Assembly: GCA_017450065.1 (NCBI GenBank)
Contig: JAFSYI010000095.1
Coordinates: forward strand, 1-44,199
Reading direction: 5' to 3'
Length of the DNA stretch: 44,199 nucleotides
Origin: Lachnospiraceae bacterium
Lineage (GTDB): Bacteria > Bacillota > Clostridia > Lachnospirales > Lachnospiraceae
In this document: in pieces, positions 33,932 through 43,057 of the stretch
Layout of the letters: every line of letters starts with the position of its first letter
Numbering within the stretch: the first letter of the stretch is position 1
The notes under the pieces: model-generated
What the model was told of the DNA's origin: nothing
Seen by the model: the letters and a program-made list of their open reading frames with translations, nothing else
Databases searched by the model: none
Made by a program: the position numbers and the translations under genes

Positions 33932-35403
33932 TCCGCCACCTCCTGCTTTTGCTCCTCCAGGAGCCTGTACTTCATCTTCTTTTTGGGCAGGATCACGCTT
34001 ACCTTGTCTCCGTAGTTCCAAAGGTCCTCATCATCCACCACGTAATCTATCTCATTATCGGTTCTTATCGTATAGCTGTAATGATCGCCTATATAATAGA
34101 ACGATACGATATTTCCCACGATATCACCCTTCTTGGCATCATCTGACATATCACCGTCTTCAGGCTGGAAGGAAGCCATTACCTTCTTTCCCTGATAATC
34201 AATATGCTCACCGTCCTGTCCGATAAGCCTGCCCCTGGATACACTTGAATCCGGATAAAGACGATGGGCATCAACGAACATAGAGAAATCCCTGAACACG
34301 ATAAACAGACCCTTGCCGTCCACGAACCCGTCTATCATTCCCTCGAAATTGTTGATTGACGTATCATAAGGGATGATATGAATATTGTCCGGAAGAACAT
34401 GAAGTCCGACAGTCTCTCCGGGTCTGTAATTCTCAAGGCAGTGAACCTCCATTTCATACTGTCCGCACTGCACAAATGTAATATAAAAGGTTCCCTTGAA
34501 GTCCGTGCTTGTAACCTCACCGTTAAGCTGCCCTTCCCCGGGCTTTACCACAGTAACATCCTCAGGTCTTATCACAGCCTCAATCTTCTTTCCCGTTTCG
34601 TAATCATCGACACAGTTGAATTCCGTCCCTGCGAAAGCCGCTTTCATCTTACCGGTCATAACCCCGTTAAAAATATTGCTCTCTCCGATAAAGTCAGCCA
34701 CGAAAACGTTGGCCGGCTCATTGTATATCTCCTCCGGGGTTCCCACCTGCTGTACCTTGCCGTCCGCGAGGACCACGATCTTATCCGACATCGTAAGTGC
34801 CTCCTCCTGATCGTGCGTCACAAAAATAAAGGTGATGCCCAGACGTTTATGCATACTTTTAAGCTCAAGCTGCATCTCCTTGCGCATTTTATAATCAAGC
34901 GCACTCAAAGATTCATCAAGCAACAGTACCCTCGGTTCATTAACAACCGCTCTTGCGATCGCTATACGCTGCTGCTGCCCTCCGGACAGGGTTGTAATGC
35001 TTCTTTTTTCAAAACCCTCCAGATCGACCAGTTCAAGGACCTCTGATACCTTCCTGTCTATCTCGGCCTTCGTAAGCTGTTTCAGCTTAAGCCCGAACGC
35101 TATATTGTCATATACATTAAGATGCGGGAACAGAGCGTATTTCTGAAATACGGTATTAACCGGCCTTTCGTTGGGTGCAAGCATGGAGATATCGCTGCCG
35201 TCCAGAAGGATCTCCCCTTCCGTAGGCTTGTCGAATCCTCCGATCATTCTCAGTATCGTTGTTTTGCCGCAACCCGAAGGTCCGAGCAGAGTCACGAATT
35301 CTCCTTCGTTTATATCAAGGCTCAGGTTCTCTATGACATTGATCTTTCCGTCAAAGGACTTCCTGACATTATTCATTTTGATTATCGTTTTAGTCTTTTC
35401 CAT
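33928..35403 (-). CDS. potA: Spermidine/putrescine ABC transporter ATPase PotA (extended C-terminus)
   Basis: 491-aa cytosolic ATPase that powers polyamine import. The nucleotide-binding domain (about 8-240) is complete: Walker A LLGPSGCGKTT, Q-loop, signature LSGGQQQRIAIARA, Walker B VLLLDESLSALD and H-loop FVTHDQEEAL. A first TOBE region (about 275-360) is normal for PotA. About 130 extra residues follow with a second TOBE-like beta-barrel pattern (YSYTIRTDNEIDYVV, DKVSVILPKKKMKYRLL), so the protein is longer than the usual ~350-380. ATG at 35403 fits AAGGA at 8-nt spacing better than the ATG at 35409 (spacing 2). Confidence 0.94.
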   Translation of the reverse strand: MEKTKTIIKMNNVRKSFDGKINVIENLSLDINEGEFVTLLGPSGCGKTTILRMIGGFDKPTEGEILLDGSDISMLAPNERPVNTVFQKYALFPHLNVYDNIAFGLKLKQLTKAEIDRKVSEVLELVDLEGFEKRSITTLSGGQQQRIAIARAVVNEPRVLLLDESLSALDYKMRKEMQLELKSMHKRLGITFIFVTHDQEEALTMSDKIVVLADGKVQQVGTPEEIYNEPANVFVADFIGESNIFNGVMTGKMKAAFAGTEFNCVDDYETGKKIEAVIRPEDVTVVKPGEGQLNGEVTSTDFKGTFYITFVQCGQYEMEVHCLENYRPGETVGLHVLPDNIHIIPYDTSINNFEGMIDGFVDGKGLFIVFRDFSMFVDAHRLYPDSSVSRGRLIGQDGEHIDYQGKKVMASFQPEDGDMSDDAKKGDIVGNIVSFYYIGDHYSYTIRTDNEIDYVVDDEDLWNYGDKVSVILPKKKMKYRLLEEQKQEVAD

Positions 35404-35444
35404 GTTCATGATCCTTCGTAAACCGTTTTTCGCACAGCAGCTTT

Positions 35445-35453
35445 AATATATCA
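35445..35453 (-). promoter_or_regulatory. Extended -10 promoter of potABCD
   Basis: On the minus strand TGATATATT (TGnTATATT) lies about 42 bp before the potA ATG; the -35 region at 17 bp is poor (TAGCTG), as is usual for extended -10 promoters. Confidence 0.5.
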
Positions 35454-35539
35454 TACTTTACCTGTTTCAGCTACAAAAAACTGTTCCAAAGAGCTTAAAA
35501 TTTTTGACCCTGATAATCCCTTTTTCCCTTTGGTAAACC

Positions 35540-35570
35540 AAAAAAGGAAGATCCCTTAACAGGATCTTCC
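35540..35570 (-). terminator. Intrinsic terminator of the EAL-domain gene
   Basis: 9-bp GC-rich stem, ggaagatcc (35546-35554) with ggatcttcc (35562-35570), 7-nt loop, followed on the minus strand by six T (35540-35545). It lies 21 bp after the EAL gene stop. Confidence 0.88.
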
Positions 35571-35591
35571 CATGTTCTCATTACGGCACTG

Positions 35592-37493
35592 TTATCCACC
35601 GAAACCGGGACTTATATTATGTACCTCATTAAAATTCTTTACAAAGTCTATAAATTCAGGCATCGGAAGAGGTTTGCTGAAATAATATCCCTGGATATAC
35701 TCAATATCATATTTCAGGAAGGCAAACAGTTCATCCCTGTTCTCTATACCCTCTGCCACGATCTTTAAGTTCATTTCCTTCGCCATGTATCTTACTGTCT
35801 TAACTGCGCTCTTGGCCTTTCTGTTCACATGGAAGGCTTTCGTCATATCCATATCAAGCTTCAGGATATCGAACGGCATTTCCACAAGATACATAAGGTT
35901 GGACTCGCCCTTTCCGAAATCATCAAGAGCAAAGGTGAAGCCTACCTTTTTCAGCTGGTTCATGTTGTTTATGATAACATCCTTGCTGTGTATCAGAGCA
36001 CTTTCGGTTATTTCAAGGTTTATCAGCCTGGGCGAAACCTTATAATACCTTACCGTATTCATGATCTCGTCAAACAGAGACATCTTCTCAGCCTGTACTA
36101 CCGACAGGTTCACCTCTATATATTCTATACCCAGTGCCGTTGCCTCTGTATTTGCCAGGAAATCGCAGGTCTTCTCCAATACCCTGCGTCCGAGCGCGTT
36201 GATCTGGCCCGTAGCCTCGGCAACCGGAACGAACAGGCCGGGCGGCATCAGTGAACCGTCCGTATTCCTTATCCTTACAAGTGCCTCGGCCGATGTATAA
36301 CGCTTCTTCTCTGTGTTATAGATAGGCTGAAGGAATACCTCTACCCTGTCTTCCTTAAGTGCGCTCTTTATTTCCTTCTTGATCTTATCCTGGCTCTGAT
36401 AATCCTCTACCATCTCGCGGGTAACATGTATGAACTGCTTTTCATCTACCCGGCGCTTGTTCCTGAAGAAACGGACGAGCTTCTTGATCTCTACAAAGGA
36501 TGACAGATTATAGCTGTTCTCAACCCAGATAATACAATGATCCTGGCTTCCGCTTACAGGTGAGCTGAACTCATCGAGGAAATCCTCCATAAGGAACTTC
36601 ATATCCGGCGTATTATCAGAAACAAGTACTATACTGTTGTCGGGCGTTTTGAAAACGCTTGCCTTTCTCATCCTGTCAAAGTATTCAATGTATTTGGCGA
36701 TACGCTTCTCTTCCTTCTCGTTGTTACGCTGTCTGTGGGAAGCATTATCAAGGTTTATGCTGCACAGTACAAAGAACTCATCATTTTGAATAAGCTCGTC
36801 AACATATTCACTCAGAGCGACATTATTCAGGCAGTCATACTGACTGTCTATAAATCCCTCCGGGTTCTCAAGCATAAAGAATACAACCATGATTCCGAGG
36901 GATGTGGCAAATCCGATCACCAGAAGAGAATGATCAAATGCCTGGACACCCATTCCGAGCAGCCATATGACCATCCACAGACGGACTGCCTGCTTTCTGC
37001 GCAGCCTTACCTTCTCTCCGAAAGCAAACGAACTTATCCATATAATGGATATATTGATCGCCGAGAAAATATACATGAGATTTACCGCAGGGCCGTAAGT
37101 ATACACTTCCCTGCCGCTTGAGAATATATGAAGCGGATAGAAGAATACCGTAACGCACTCTGCCATGCATATTATGGCGAATGCGCCGGTTATGATCCTG
37201 TGTATCTGTTTGGAAAAGACATCAGCTATCGTATATACGATCGCCGCAATACCCTCAAGGTCAAGCATGCAAAGATATAAACGGCAGATCACCATTACCA
37301 GCCAGGAAGGCAGTGTGTCCTGATAATGTATGGCTATGACCGATCCGATATCAAGGCAAAGGTTGGCAACACTTATAAGCAGGATATAAAAGAACACCCT
37401 GCGTTTATACAGATCCAGCTGCTTTGCCCCCGAATAGAAAACCAGAAGCACCAAAATATTCATCAGTCCGCAAATTTGAACCGCAATATTCAT
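35592..37493 (-). CDS. Membrane EAL-domain cyclic-di-GMP phosphodiesterase
   Basis: 633-aa protein: about seven TM helices (1-210), a GGDEF-like domain without the signature motif (about 215-375), and a C-terminal EAL domain (about 390-620). EAL residues needed for catalysis appear intact: Glu in SAEALVRIR, Asn in IEVNLSV, Glu in LEITES, the Asp pair in LDDFGKGESN, Lys in ILKLDMD, Glu in VAEGIE, and Gln in YIQGYYFSKPLP. It likely hydrolyses c-di-GMP to pGpG under the control of a membrane sensor region of unknown ligand. The ATG follows AGAGG, and TATAAT lies 41 bp upstream. A terminator follows, so it is probably monocistronic. Confidence 0.9.
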   Translation of the reverse strand: MNIAVQICGLMNILVLLVFYSGAKQLDLYKRRVFFYILLISVANLCLDIGSVIAIHYQDTLPSWLVMVICRLYLCMLDLEGIAAIVYTIADVFSKQIHRIITGAFAIICMAECVTVFFYPLHIFSSGREVYTYGPAVNLMYIFSAINISIIWISSFAFGEKVRLRRKQAVRLWMVIWLLGMGVQAFDHSLLVIGFATSLGIMVVFFMLENPEGFIDSQYDCLNNVALSEYVDELIQNDEFFVLCSINLDNASHRQRNNEKEEKRIAKYIEYFDRMRKASVFKTPDNSIVLVSDNTPDMKFLMEDFLDEFSSPVSGSQDHCIIWVENSYNLSSFVEIKKLVRFFRNKRRVDEKQFIHVTREMVEDYQSQDKIKKEIKSALKEDRVEVFLQPIYNTEKKRYTSAEALVRIRNTDGSLMPPGLFVPVAEATGQINALGRRVLEKTCDFLANTEATALGIEYIEVNLSVVQAEKMSLFDEIMNTVRYYKVSPRLINLEITESALIHSKDVIINNMNQLKKVGFTFALDDFGKGESNLMYLVEMPFDILKLDMDMTKAFHVNRKAKSAVKTVRYMAKEMNLKIVAEGIENRDELFAFLKYDIEYIQGYYFSKPLPMPEFIDFVKNFNEVHNISPGFGG

Positions 37494-37533
37494 CAGTAAC
37501 CTCTTAATAAATCAATTCATATATATATCGACA

Positions 37534-37539
37534 ATTATA
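37534..37539 (-). promoter_or_regulatory. Candidate -10 box upstream of the EAL gene
   Basis: Exact TATAAT on the minus strand in a very AT-rich 110-bp gap, about 40 bp before the ATG. No clear -35 is seen at 16-18 bp. Confidence 0.45.
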
Positions 37540-37602
37540 GTACCATACTTAAGAGCATTTATATACTTTTAAATCTATTTTAATGTAAATTCAGGCAATA
37601 AT

Positions 37603-38532
37603 TCAGAAGCTCATCTTCAATATGTCATAAATCCCGTCCCACATTATCCATCTCCCGTTGAGCCGGACAACTATGATCTCCGTGTGCTCCTGTATTCCGG
37701 ATACCGGTCCGTCTTCCTTGCTGCCGGTAACGCTCTGGGTGCAGAATACCCGGTAACCTCCGGTAATACCCGGCTTCTTAAGCGCCGTGGTGACATCATG
37801 TACGGCTTCTCTGAGTTCGGGATCCGCCGACCTTACCATACCTGATGCATCAATATCGTTAAGGATTCCGTTAAGCTCCGTCTGAAGGGCCGCAGCCTGT
37901 ATGGAATTCAGCTTCTCCATACCGTCCACAGTTACCTTGTAGCGGAAGTCATCCCCGTACCGCTCGCAGTTTTCCCTGTATATATCCCTGCTCTTTAACA
38001 GCGAAGCATCAAGAGACTTCTTATAATCCTCATAACCCGAAAGCAGCGTCCTCAGCCTCTCAAACTGTTTCTCGGCAACATGATTCCCGTATGCCTCGCT
38101 GAGCTCTTCTCCGGTAAATTCCGGCTTGTTCAGATACTCCTCATATATCCTGACCGGAGTTCTGAAATTGTTATTAACCGTCCTTACCGCACCGATAACC
38201 GCCGTTATCAGGATGATCACCGAAACCGTCAGGAAAACAAGAAGCTTTGTCCTGACAGTTTTTTTCTTCTTTTTCTTCTCTGCACGCCGTCTTCCCGTTC
38301 CATAACCTGCTATGGGATCGGCAGATCCTTCATCTTCCGGATCATTCTCAAGCTCTGCTATCTTCCGGATTGCCATTCCGGTAAGTGCATCTATGTATCC
38401 CGGATCGGCTTCAGTATCACCCATGATACTACCGGCATTTCCGGCGGCTTCGTTCTTTCCCTCATTGTTCCGTGATTCGTTTTTCTTCCCGTCAAGGATG
38501 ATAACCCGTTTTGCATCCTTATTTTTTGCCAT
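37603..38532 (-). CDS. Uncharacterised single-TM protein downstream of sbcC
   Basis: 309-aa protein I do not recognise. The first 90 residues are charged and low-complexity, ending in a run of Lys/Arg (RRRAEKKKKKKTVRTK) before one TM helix (about 95-118, LLVFLTVSVIILITAVIGAV). The remaining 190 residues are predicted extracellular: helical (EEYLNKPEFTGEELSEAYGN) then a beta-rich end (GGYRVFCTQSV, TEIIVVRLNGRWIMWDGIYDIL), which resembles a small cystatin- or NTF2-like fold. The orientation (basic side in) is N-in/C-out. It starts 14 bp after sbcC, so it is co-transcribed, but nothing links it to DNA repair. Confidence 0.65.
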   Translation of the reverse strand: MAKNKDAKRVIILDGKKNESRNNEGKNEAAGNAGSIMGDTEADPGYIDALTGMAIRKIAELENDPEDEGSADPIAGYGTGRRRAEKKKKKKTVRTKLLVFLTVSVIILITAVIGAVRTVNNNFRTPVRIYEEYLNKPEFTGEELSEAYGNHVAEKQFERLRTLLSGYEDYKKSLDASLLKSRDIYRENCERYGDDFRYKVTVDGMEKLNSIQAAALQTELNGILNDIDASGMVRSADPELREAVHDVTTALKKPGITGGYRVFCTQSVTGSKEDGPVSGIQEHTEIIVVRLNGRWIMWDGIYDILKMSF

Positions 38533-38546
38533 CCTGCGTCCACTCT

Positions 38547-41500
38547 TTAAAATCCGGTATCAACCGTAAACCTGCTGCCTTCTCTTGATTTCTCCACACG
38601 TATCTGCTGCGGTATATTCTCCTTAAGCTCGTCCCGGTGGCTTATGATACCGACCAGCTTGTTTGTTCCCGACAGGGTCTTAAGGATTTCCAATGCACTT
38701 TCCATAGAGTGTCTGTCAAGGGTTCCGAAGCCCTCATCAACGAACAGTGCATCCATCCGGATGCCTCCCATAGTTGAAGATACCGTATCCGAGAGTCCCA
38801 GGGCCAGTGCCAGCGAGGCCTTGAAGCTCTCGCCTCCTGACAGGGAGCCGACAGGCCTTCTGTGACCCGTATAATTATCAAGCACATCGAGATCCAGATA
38901 AGTATTACTCCTTCTGTCCGATGCATCCTCCTGTCTGTACAGTTCAAAACGGTCATCACTCATCGGACGCAGACGTTTATTGGCTGCCGCTACTATACCG
39001 TCAAATCCTTCAGCCTGGACATACTGCTCAAGGGTGATCTTTCCGCCCCTTGTCTGTCCGCTTACAAGCTTATACAGCTTTTCACAGATCAGATACTCTT
39101 TTGTCGCCTTATCAAGCTTCTGCTTCTGTTCGGCTATATTTAACTGCTTGTCTCTGTTGATCTTAAGCCTGTATTCCATTTCACTGACGGCTTTTCGCTT
39201 TTCGACAACACTGTGGTTCTGCGCCATGGTAACAACCTTAAGCTGCTTGACATCCACCATTTCCTTGCCTTCGGCCTCCTTTGCGACCTGTGCAAGCTGT
39301 CTTTCATTTGCCGCATCTGCCTTGAGGTATTCCTTTATCCTATCCTCAAGTGCGGTTATTTCCTCAGGCTCGGCCACATGGTCGAGCATATCCTTTATCG
39401 TGGAAAAGCTGTATTCTTTTATCGCTTTGTCCAATTCCGTATGTAATGATTCCTCTTCATCCGAAAGCCGCTTCATATTATCGGCCAGAGACTTCATCTG
39501 GGCCGTTATCGTTGTAACATTTACGGATTCCCTGTCGCGTTTATCCTCCGCTTCCTTTATCCTGGCCAGGATTTCGGCAGCCTTTTCCGCCTTCTTATTC
39601 ATCTCAGCTTCTGCCATATCCCAGTTCTCGAAATTCAGGTCATCCAATGTCCTGTATGTTGCCATCTTACCGGTTGTCTCGGATTCAACAGCCTTCTTCC
39701 TTTCATCAAGGTCTTCACGCCGTTTCTTTATCTCTTCCTCCTCAACGGTCTCAGTATGCTCAAGCTCATCTTCCACCTTTTTCAGAGCTTCACATGCTTT
39801 CTCAAGCTCCTCTGTCAGTTTATTATTCTCTTCCAGACCTTTTTCCACAGCCGATGCGGTTTCTTCCAATGATCCGGCCAGCTCCTCCGGGTCATCAGGC
39901 AGAGCCTTTTCTTCCGCATGTCTGTCCTCCTCAGATGAGGATTCCGTGAGCATGGATTCTCTGATGCAATCCCGTATATCCTCACAAAGGAGCTCCTCGA
40001 ACTGGTCCAGCGCCGACTTTTCCGCCTCGGCCTGTACAAGAGCATCGGACTTTAACTGTTCCTTTATCTGTTTCTCCTGCTTTAATTCCTTAAGATCATC
40101 TTCGCTTACGATAACTTCGGGAAGAGGTGCCGGCTCCGGATGATGTGTAGAGCCGCATACCGGACATTTCTCACCTTCCTTTAAGCCCTTCGCCAAAAGT
40201 CCGGCTCTGAAATCCTCGATCATCCTCTCCATGGCAGCACACCTGTCACATACTTCATCATATTCCGCTCTGGCTTTTTCAAAGGCCTCCTGTTTTTGCT
40301 CAAGTTCCTTCTTCATCACGGATCTTGCAGGGATCCTGTTTTCATTAAGTACCTTAATCCTGTCCGAAAGCCGACTGAGTCTTTCACCCTTATTACGTTC
40401 CGCCATGAGCTCGCCCGGTTTTTCCTTCAGCTTATCCACCTCTGATTTCAGTTCTCCGAGTCTTATCTTATGAGCTTCTTCATCCTTTGCAAGCTTCCTT
40501 TCTTCCTCTTCAAGCTTTGTATAAGACTCCTGAAGCTTTTTTATATCATCCGCAATGGCATCTCTTGCTGCGTACTTCTCCTTATCTTCAGCTATCTTTT
40601 CGGCGCTTTTGTTAAGCTTATCCGCCTTCTTCCTCTCTTCCTCCACTTTGGCAAGCTCTGCCTTGGCATCTCTTGATCTGTCGTTTGCATTTATGAGGGC
40701 TTTCCTTTTGGCGACCATATCCTTCTCGCTCTGTTCGACCTCATCTATCTTCGCCTTCCATTTGACATAAACAGGATATGCCTTGGCCATGGCTTCCTTC
40801 TGCTTTTTCAGCTTCTGGCTCAGCTCCTCTATCTCGTACCATCCGTCATCAAGCTGTGCGCGTTCCTCCTTCAGCTCCCCGAGACGCTTGATAAGATTGT
40901 TATTGGCTTCTGCCGCAGAAAGAGCGTTACTGCTCTTATTATACTGCTCCTCAGCTGCTTCAAGTTCCCACTTGACACGCCTCAGCTTATTCTCATCCCA
41001 CCTGATCATCCGCAGGATGATATCCATAAATTCATCTGTATTATATGCATTCTCAAACCGGGCGGCATTATCCTTAAGCCTTTTCAGTTCCCCGGCCATC
41101 TCATAATCGTCCACCGGCACAACATCACGCAAATACTGGATTATGCTGCTTTCCAGCTTTTCCTTGGCTGTTCCGGCTGCCTTCATCCGTTCCGAAAGCT
41201 TTTTTTCAATTATCTTGTATTCATCGGTACGGAAGATCGTACGGAGTATTTCCGTTCTTCTTTCCGTATTTGCATTGAGCAGTGACAGGAACTCACCCTG
41301 GGCGATCATTACTATCTGCATGAACTGCTTTGCATCTATCTTCAGGAGATTACGGACAAGAGCATTTACCTTACTCTTTCCCTCCTCGGTCCTGCCGTCC
41401 GGATAATAGAATATCACGCGCTCCGGCTCCTCCGTCATCCTTCCGTTTCTGTTGATCCTCTCATAACCGGGTTTTCTTAAAATATGATATTCTTTTCCTA

Positions 41501-41759
41501 TATGTGAAAAATAGAAGTCCACAAAGCTTTCAGTTTTCTCATCGGCATACTCGCTTCTTAAAGTCTTAACACCTCTGTACATTCCGCTGACCGTACCGAA
41601 CAGCGCATAACAGATGGCATCAAAAATTATGGTCTTGCCTGCTCCCGTATCTCCCGAAATGAGAAACAGGCTGTTTTCACTGAATTTGTCGAACTCTATA
41701 TCAGGCATTCTGTCCGCATACGGACCAAAAGCACTGATCACAAGCTTAACCGGCCTCAT
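38547..41759 (-). CDS. sbcC: Exonuclease SbcC (Rad50-like ATPase subunit)
   Basis: 1070-aa SMC-type ATPase that works with SbcD to open and trim hairpins and blocked DNA ends. The N-terminal Walker A is FLISGDTGAGKTIIFDA. Two long coiled-coil arms (about 200-490 and 600-850) are joined by a zinc hook, KCPVCGSTHHPEP. The C-terminal ATPase lobe carries signature LSGGESFKASLALALGLSD, Walker B MDALFVDEGFGTLD and the downstream H-switch region VGIISHRDEL. Length is normal. It overlaps sbcD by 14 bp. The coiled-coil Glu/Lys bias explains the serine-rich false ORFs on the opposite strand. Confidence 0.96.
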   Translation of the reverse strand: MRPVKLVISAFGPYADRMPDIEFDKFSENSLFLISGDTGAGKTIIFDAICYALFGTVSGMYRGVKTLRSEYADEKTESFVDFYFSHIGKEYHILRKPGYERINRNGRMTEEPERVIFYYPDGRTEEGKSKVNALVRNLLKIDAKQFMQIVMIAQGEFLSLLNANTERRTEILRTIFRTDEYKIIEKKLSERMKAAGTAKEKLESSIIQYLRDVVPVDDYEMAGELKRLKDNAARFENAYNTDEFMDIILRMIRWDENKLRRVKWELEAAEEQYNKSSNALSAAEANNNLIKRLGELKEERAQLDDGWYEIEELSQKLKKQKEAMAKAYPVYVKWKAKIDEVEQSEKDMVAKRKALINANDRSRDAKAELAKVEEERKKADKLNKSAEKIAEDKEKYAARDAIADDIKKLQESYTKLEEEERKLAKDEEAHKIRLGELKSEVDKLKEKPGELMAERNKGERLSRLSDRIKVLNENRIPARSVMKKELEQKQEAFEKARAEYDEVCDRCAAMERMIEDFRAGLLAKGLKEGEKCPVCGSTHHPEPAPLPEVIVSEDDLKELKQEKQIKEQLKSDALVQAEAEKSALDQFEELLCEDIRDCIRESMLTESSSEEDRHAEEKALPDDPEELAGSLEETASAVEKGLEENNKLTEELEKACEALKKVEDELEHTETVEEEEIKKRREDLDERKKAVESETTGKMATYRTLDDLNFENWDMAEAEMNKKAEKAAEILARIKEAEDKRDRESVNVTTITAQMKSLADNMKRLSDEEESLHTELDKAIKEYSFSTIKDMLDHVAEPEEITALEDRIKEYLKADAANERQLAQVAKEAEGKEMVDVKQLKVVTMAQNHSVVEKRKAVSEMEYRLKINRDKQLNIAEQKQKLDKATKEYLICEKLYKLVSGQTRGGKITLEQYVQAEGFDGIVAAANKRLRPMSDDRFELYRQEDASDRRSNTYLDLDVLDNYTGHRRPVGSLSGGESFKASLALALGLSDTVSSTMGGIRMDALFVDEGFGTLDRHSMESALEILKTLSGTNKLVGIISHRDELKENIPQQIRVEKSREGSRFTVDTGF

Positions 41760-43023
41760 TTATCACACCCGCTTCCCTGGCTACTTCTTCCATCACCTTC
41801 ATTTCATCATCGGTTATCTCATTGCCGTACATCGCTGCATAGAACTCTTTTACAAGCTCTTCAAAGGTCTTGTCCCCGGCTCCTGTATCAATAATGCTGT
41901 TTTCCGGTTCCCGGGTGTGCGAATTATCATAATCAAGTCTTACGGTATATGGATAAGACTGTCTGAAAATCCCGATGGCATCCTGCCTGATCTCCTCATC
42001 TGTCAGAGTCACATATATATAATCATTGGGATCCGTTATGTTTTCCTTACGGAGAAGCACGGCTATCTCACCTTTGATATGCCGCAGATCCCTGAGTGGC
42101 TTCAGCGGAATCGTCTCAATGGTGATCGCTCCTTTTCTGCCCATTGTCAACAAAGTCACGGACTTGCTGCTGTTCACCTCGCTAAGCGAATACTTGAGCG
42201 GAGAGCCGGCATAGCGGATCTCGTAACGGTCAACAGACTGAGCAGAATGAATATGCCCAAGCGCCACATAATCAAATGCCTCAAAAGCATCGGCGCCAAC
42301 CATTTCCACGGTCCCCACACTCCTTGCAGCAATACCCTCGGAGCCGGACATAACCGGCCTGGTCCTTCGCCCTGTCACGAACTGATGAGCCACAAGGATA
42401 TTCCGCTTACTCTTATCTATTCCGGCTTTGGATAACACCACCCTTACCGCATCGTCATAACTGTTTATATTCTCCTCCGGATAGAATCTCTTAACCTGCG
42501 AAGCCTTAATGAACGGCAGGAGATAAACATTCAGTTCGCCGTCACCGTCCTTCATGGTATGCTTTTCAAGAGTTCCGTTGTATTTTGCGGAAATAAATAT
42601 CCTGTTGGACTCGAACAGGGAGCTTCCGTAATCAAGCCTTTCTTCCGAATCATGATTTCCGCTTATCATAAAGACCTTAACCTTCAGCTTTGCAAGTTCC
42701 GCAAGGAAATCGCTGAGCAGCTTCACTGCCGCCTCTCCCGGAACAGCTCTGTCGTAAACATCTCCGCCTATAATGACGCCGTCTATTCCCTTTTCCTTTA
42801 CTATATTGACGATCTGCCTTAAAATATACCTCTGATCATCTATCAGTTCCATGTCGCACAGGCTTCTTCCCAAATGAAGGTCAGCTGTATGAAGGAATGT
42901 AAGACTCTTCTTTTTCAGGAAAACATCTTTGCAGCCGGAGCACTTAATTTTGCCGAGGCCGGACTTAACCCTGTATTTTTTTCCGCACTTAGGGCAAAAA
43001 TATATTTCAAAATCAGTGGCCAT
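41746..43023 (-). CDS. sbcD: Exonuclease SbcD (Mre11-like nuclease) with N-terminal zinc ribbon
   Basis: 425-aa metallophosphatase nuclease, catalytic partner of SbcC. Metal-binding motifs are all present: HTADLHLG, IIGGDVYDR, MISGNHDSEERL, ILVAHQFV and LGHIHSAQ. Unusually, the usual N-terminal start (LTFLHTADLHLG) is preceded by about 40 residues forming a zinc ribbon, with Cys10, Cys13, Cys28 and Cys31 (CPKC...CSGC). This addition is supported by GGGAGGAG just before the ATG at 43023. It might be an extra DNA- or protein-binding element. A C-terminal cap domain follows (about 320-425). Confidence 0.94.
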   Translation of the reverse strand: MATDFEIYFCPKCGKKYRVKSGLGKIKCSGCKDVFLKKKSLTFLHTADLHLGRSLCDMELIDDQRYILRQIVNIVKEKGIDGVIIGGDVYDRAVPGEAAVKLLSDFLAELAKLKVKVFMISGNHDSEERLDYGSSLFESNRIFISAKYNGTLEKHTMKDGDGELNVYLLPFIKASQVKRFYPEENINSYDDAVRVVLSKAGIDKSKRNILVAHQFVTGRRTRPVMSGSEGIAARSVGTVEMVGADAFEAFDYVALGHIHSAQSVDRYEIRYAGSPLKYSLSEVNSSKSVTLLTMGRKGAITIETIPLKPLRDLRHIKGEIAVLLRKENITDPNDYIYVTLTDEEIRQDAIGIFRQSYPYTVRLDYDNSHTREPENSIIDTGAGDKTFEELVKEFYAAMYGNEITDDEMKVMEEVAREAGVINEAG

Positions 43024-43057
43024 AGTTTCTCCTCCCAGCCCACGACATCAATTAACA

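Noticed and set aside
33931-34022. N-terminal 30-residue extension of PotB from an upstream ATG
   Set aside because: It overlaps potA in another frame; the TTG start with AGGAGG fits better.
38980-40143. 387-codon plus-strand ORF over sbcC
   Set aside because: Ser/Phe-rich composition is the mirror of the SbcC coiled coil; SbcC has all its catalytic motifs on the other strand.
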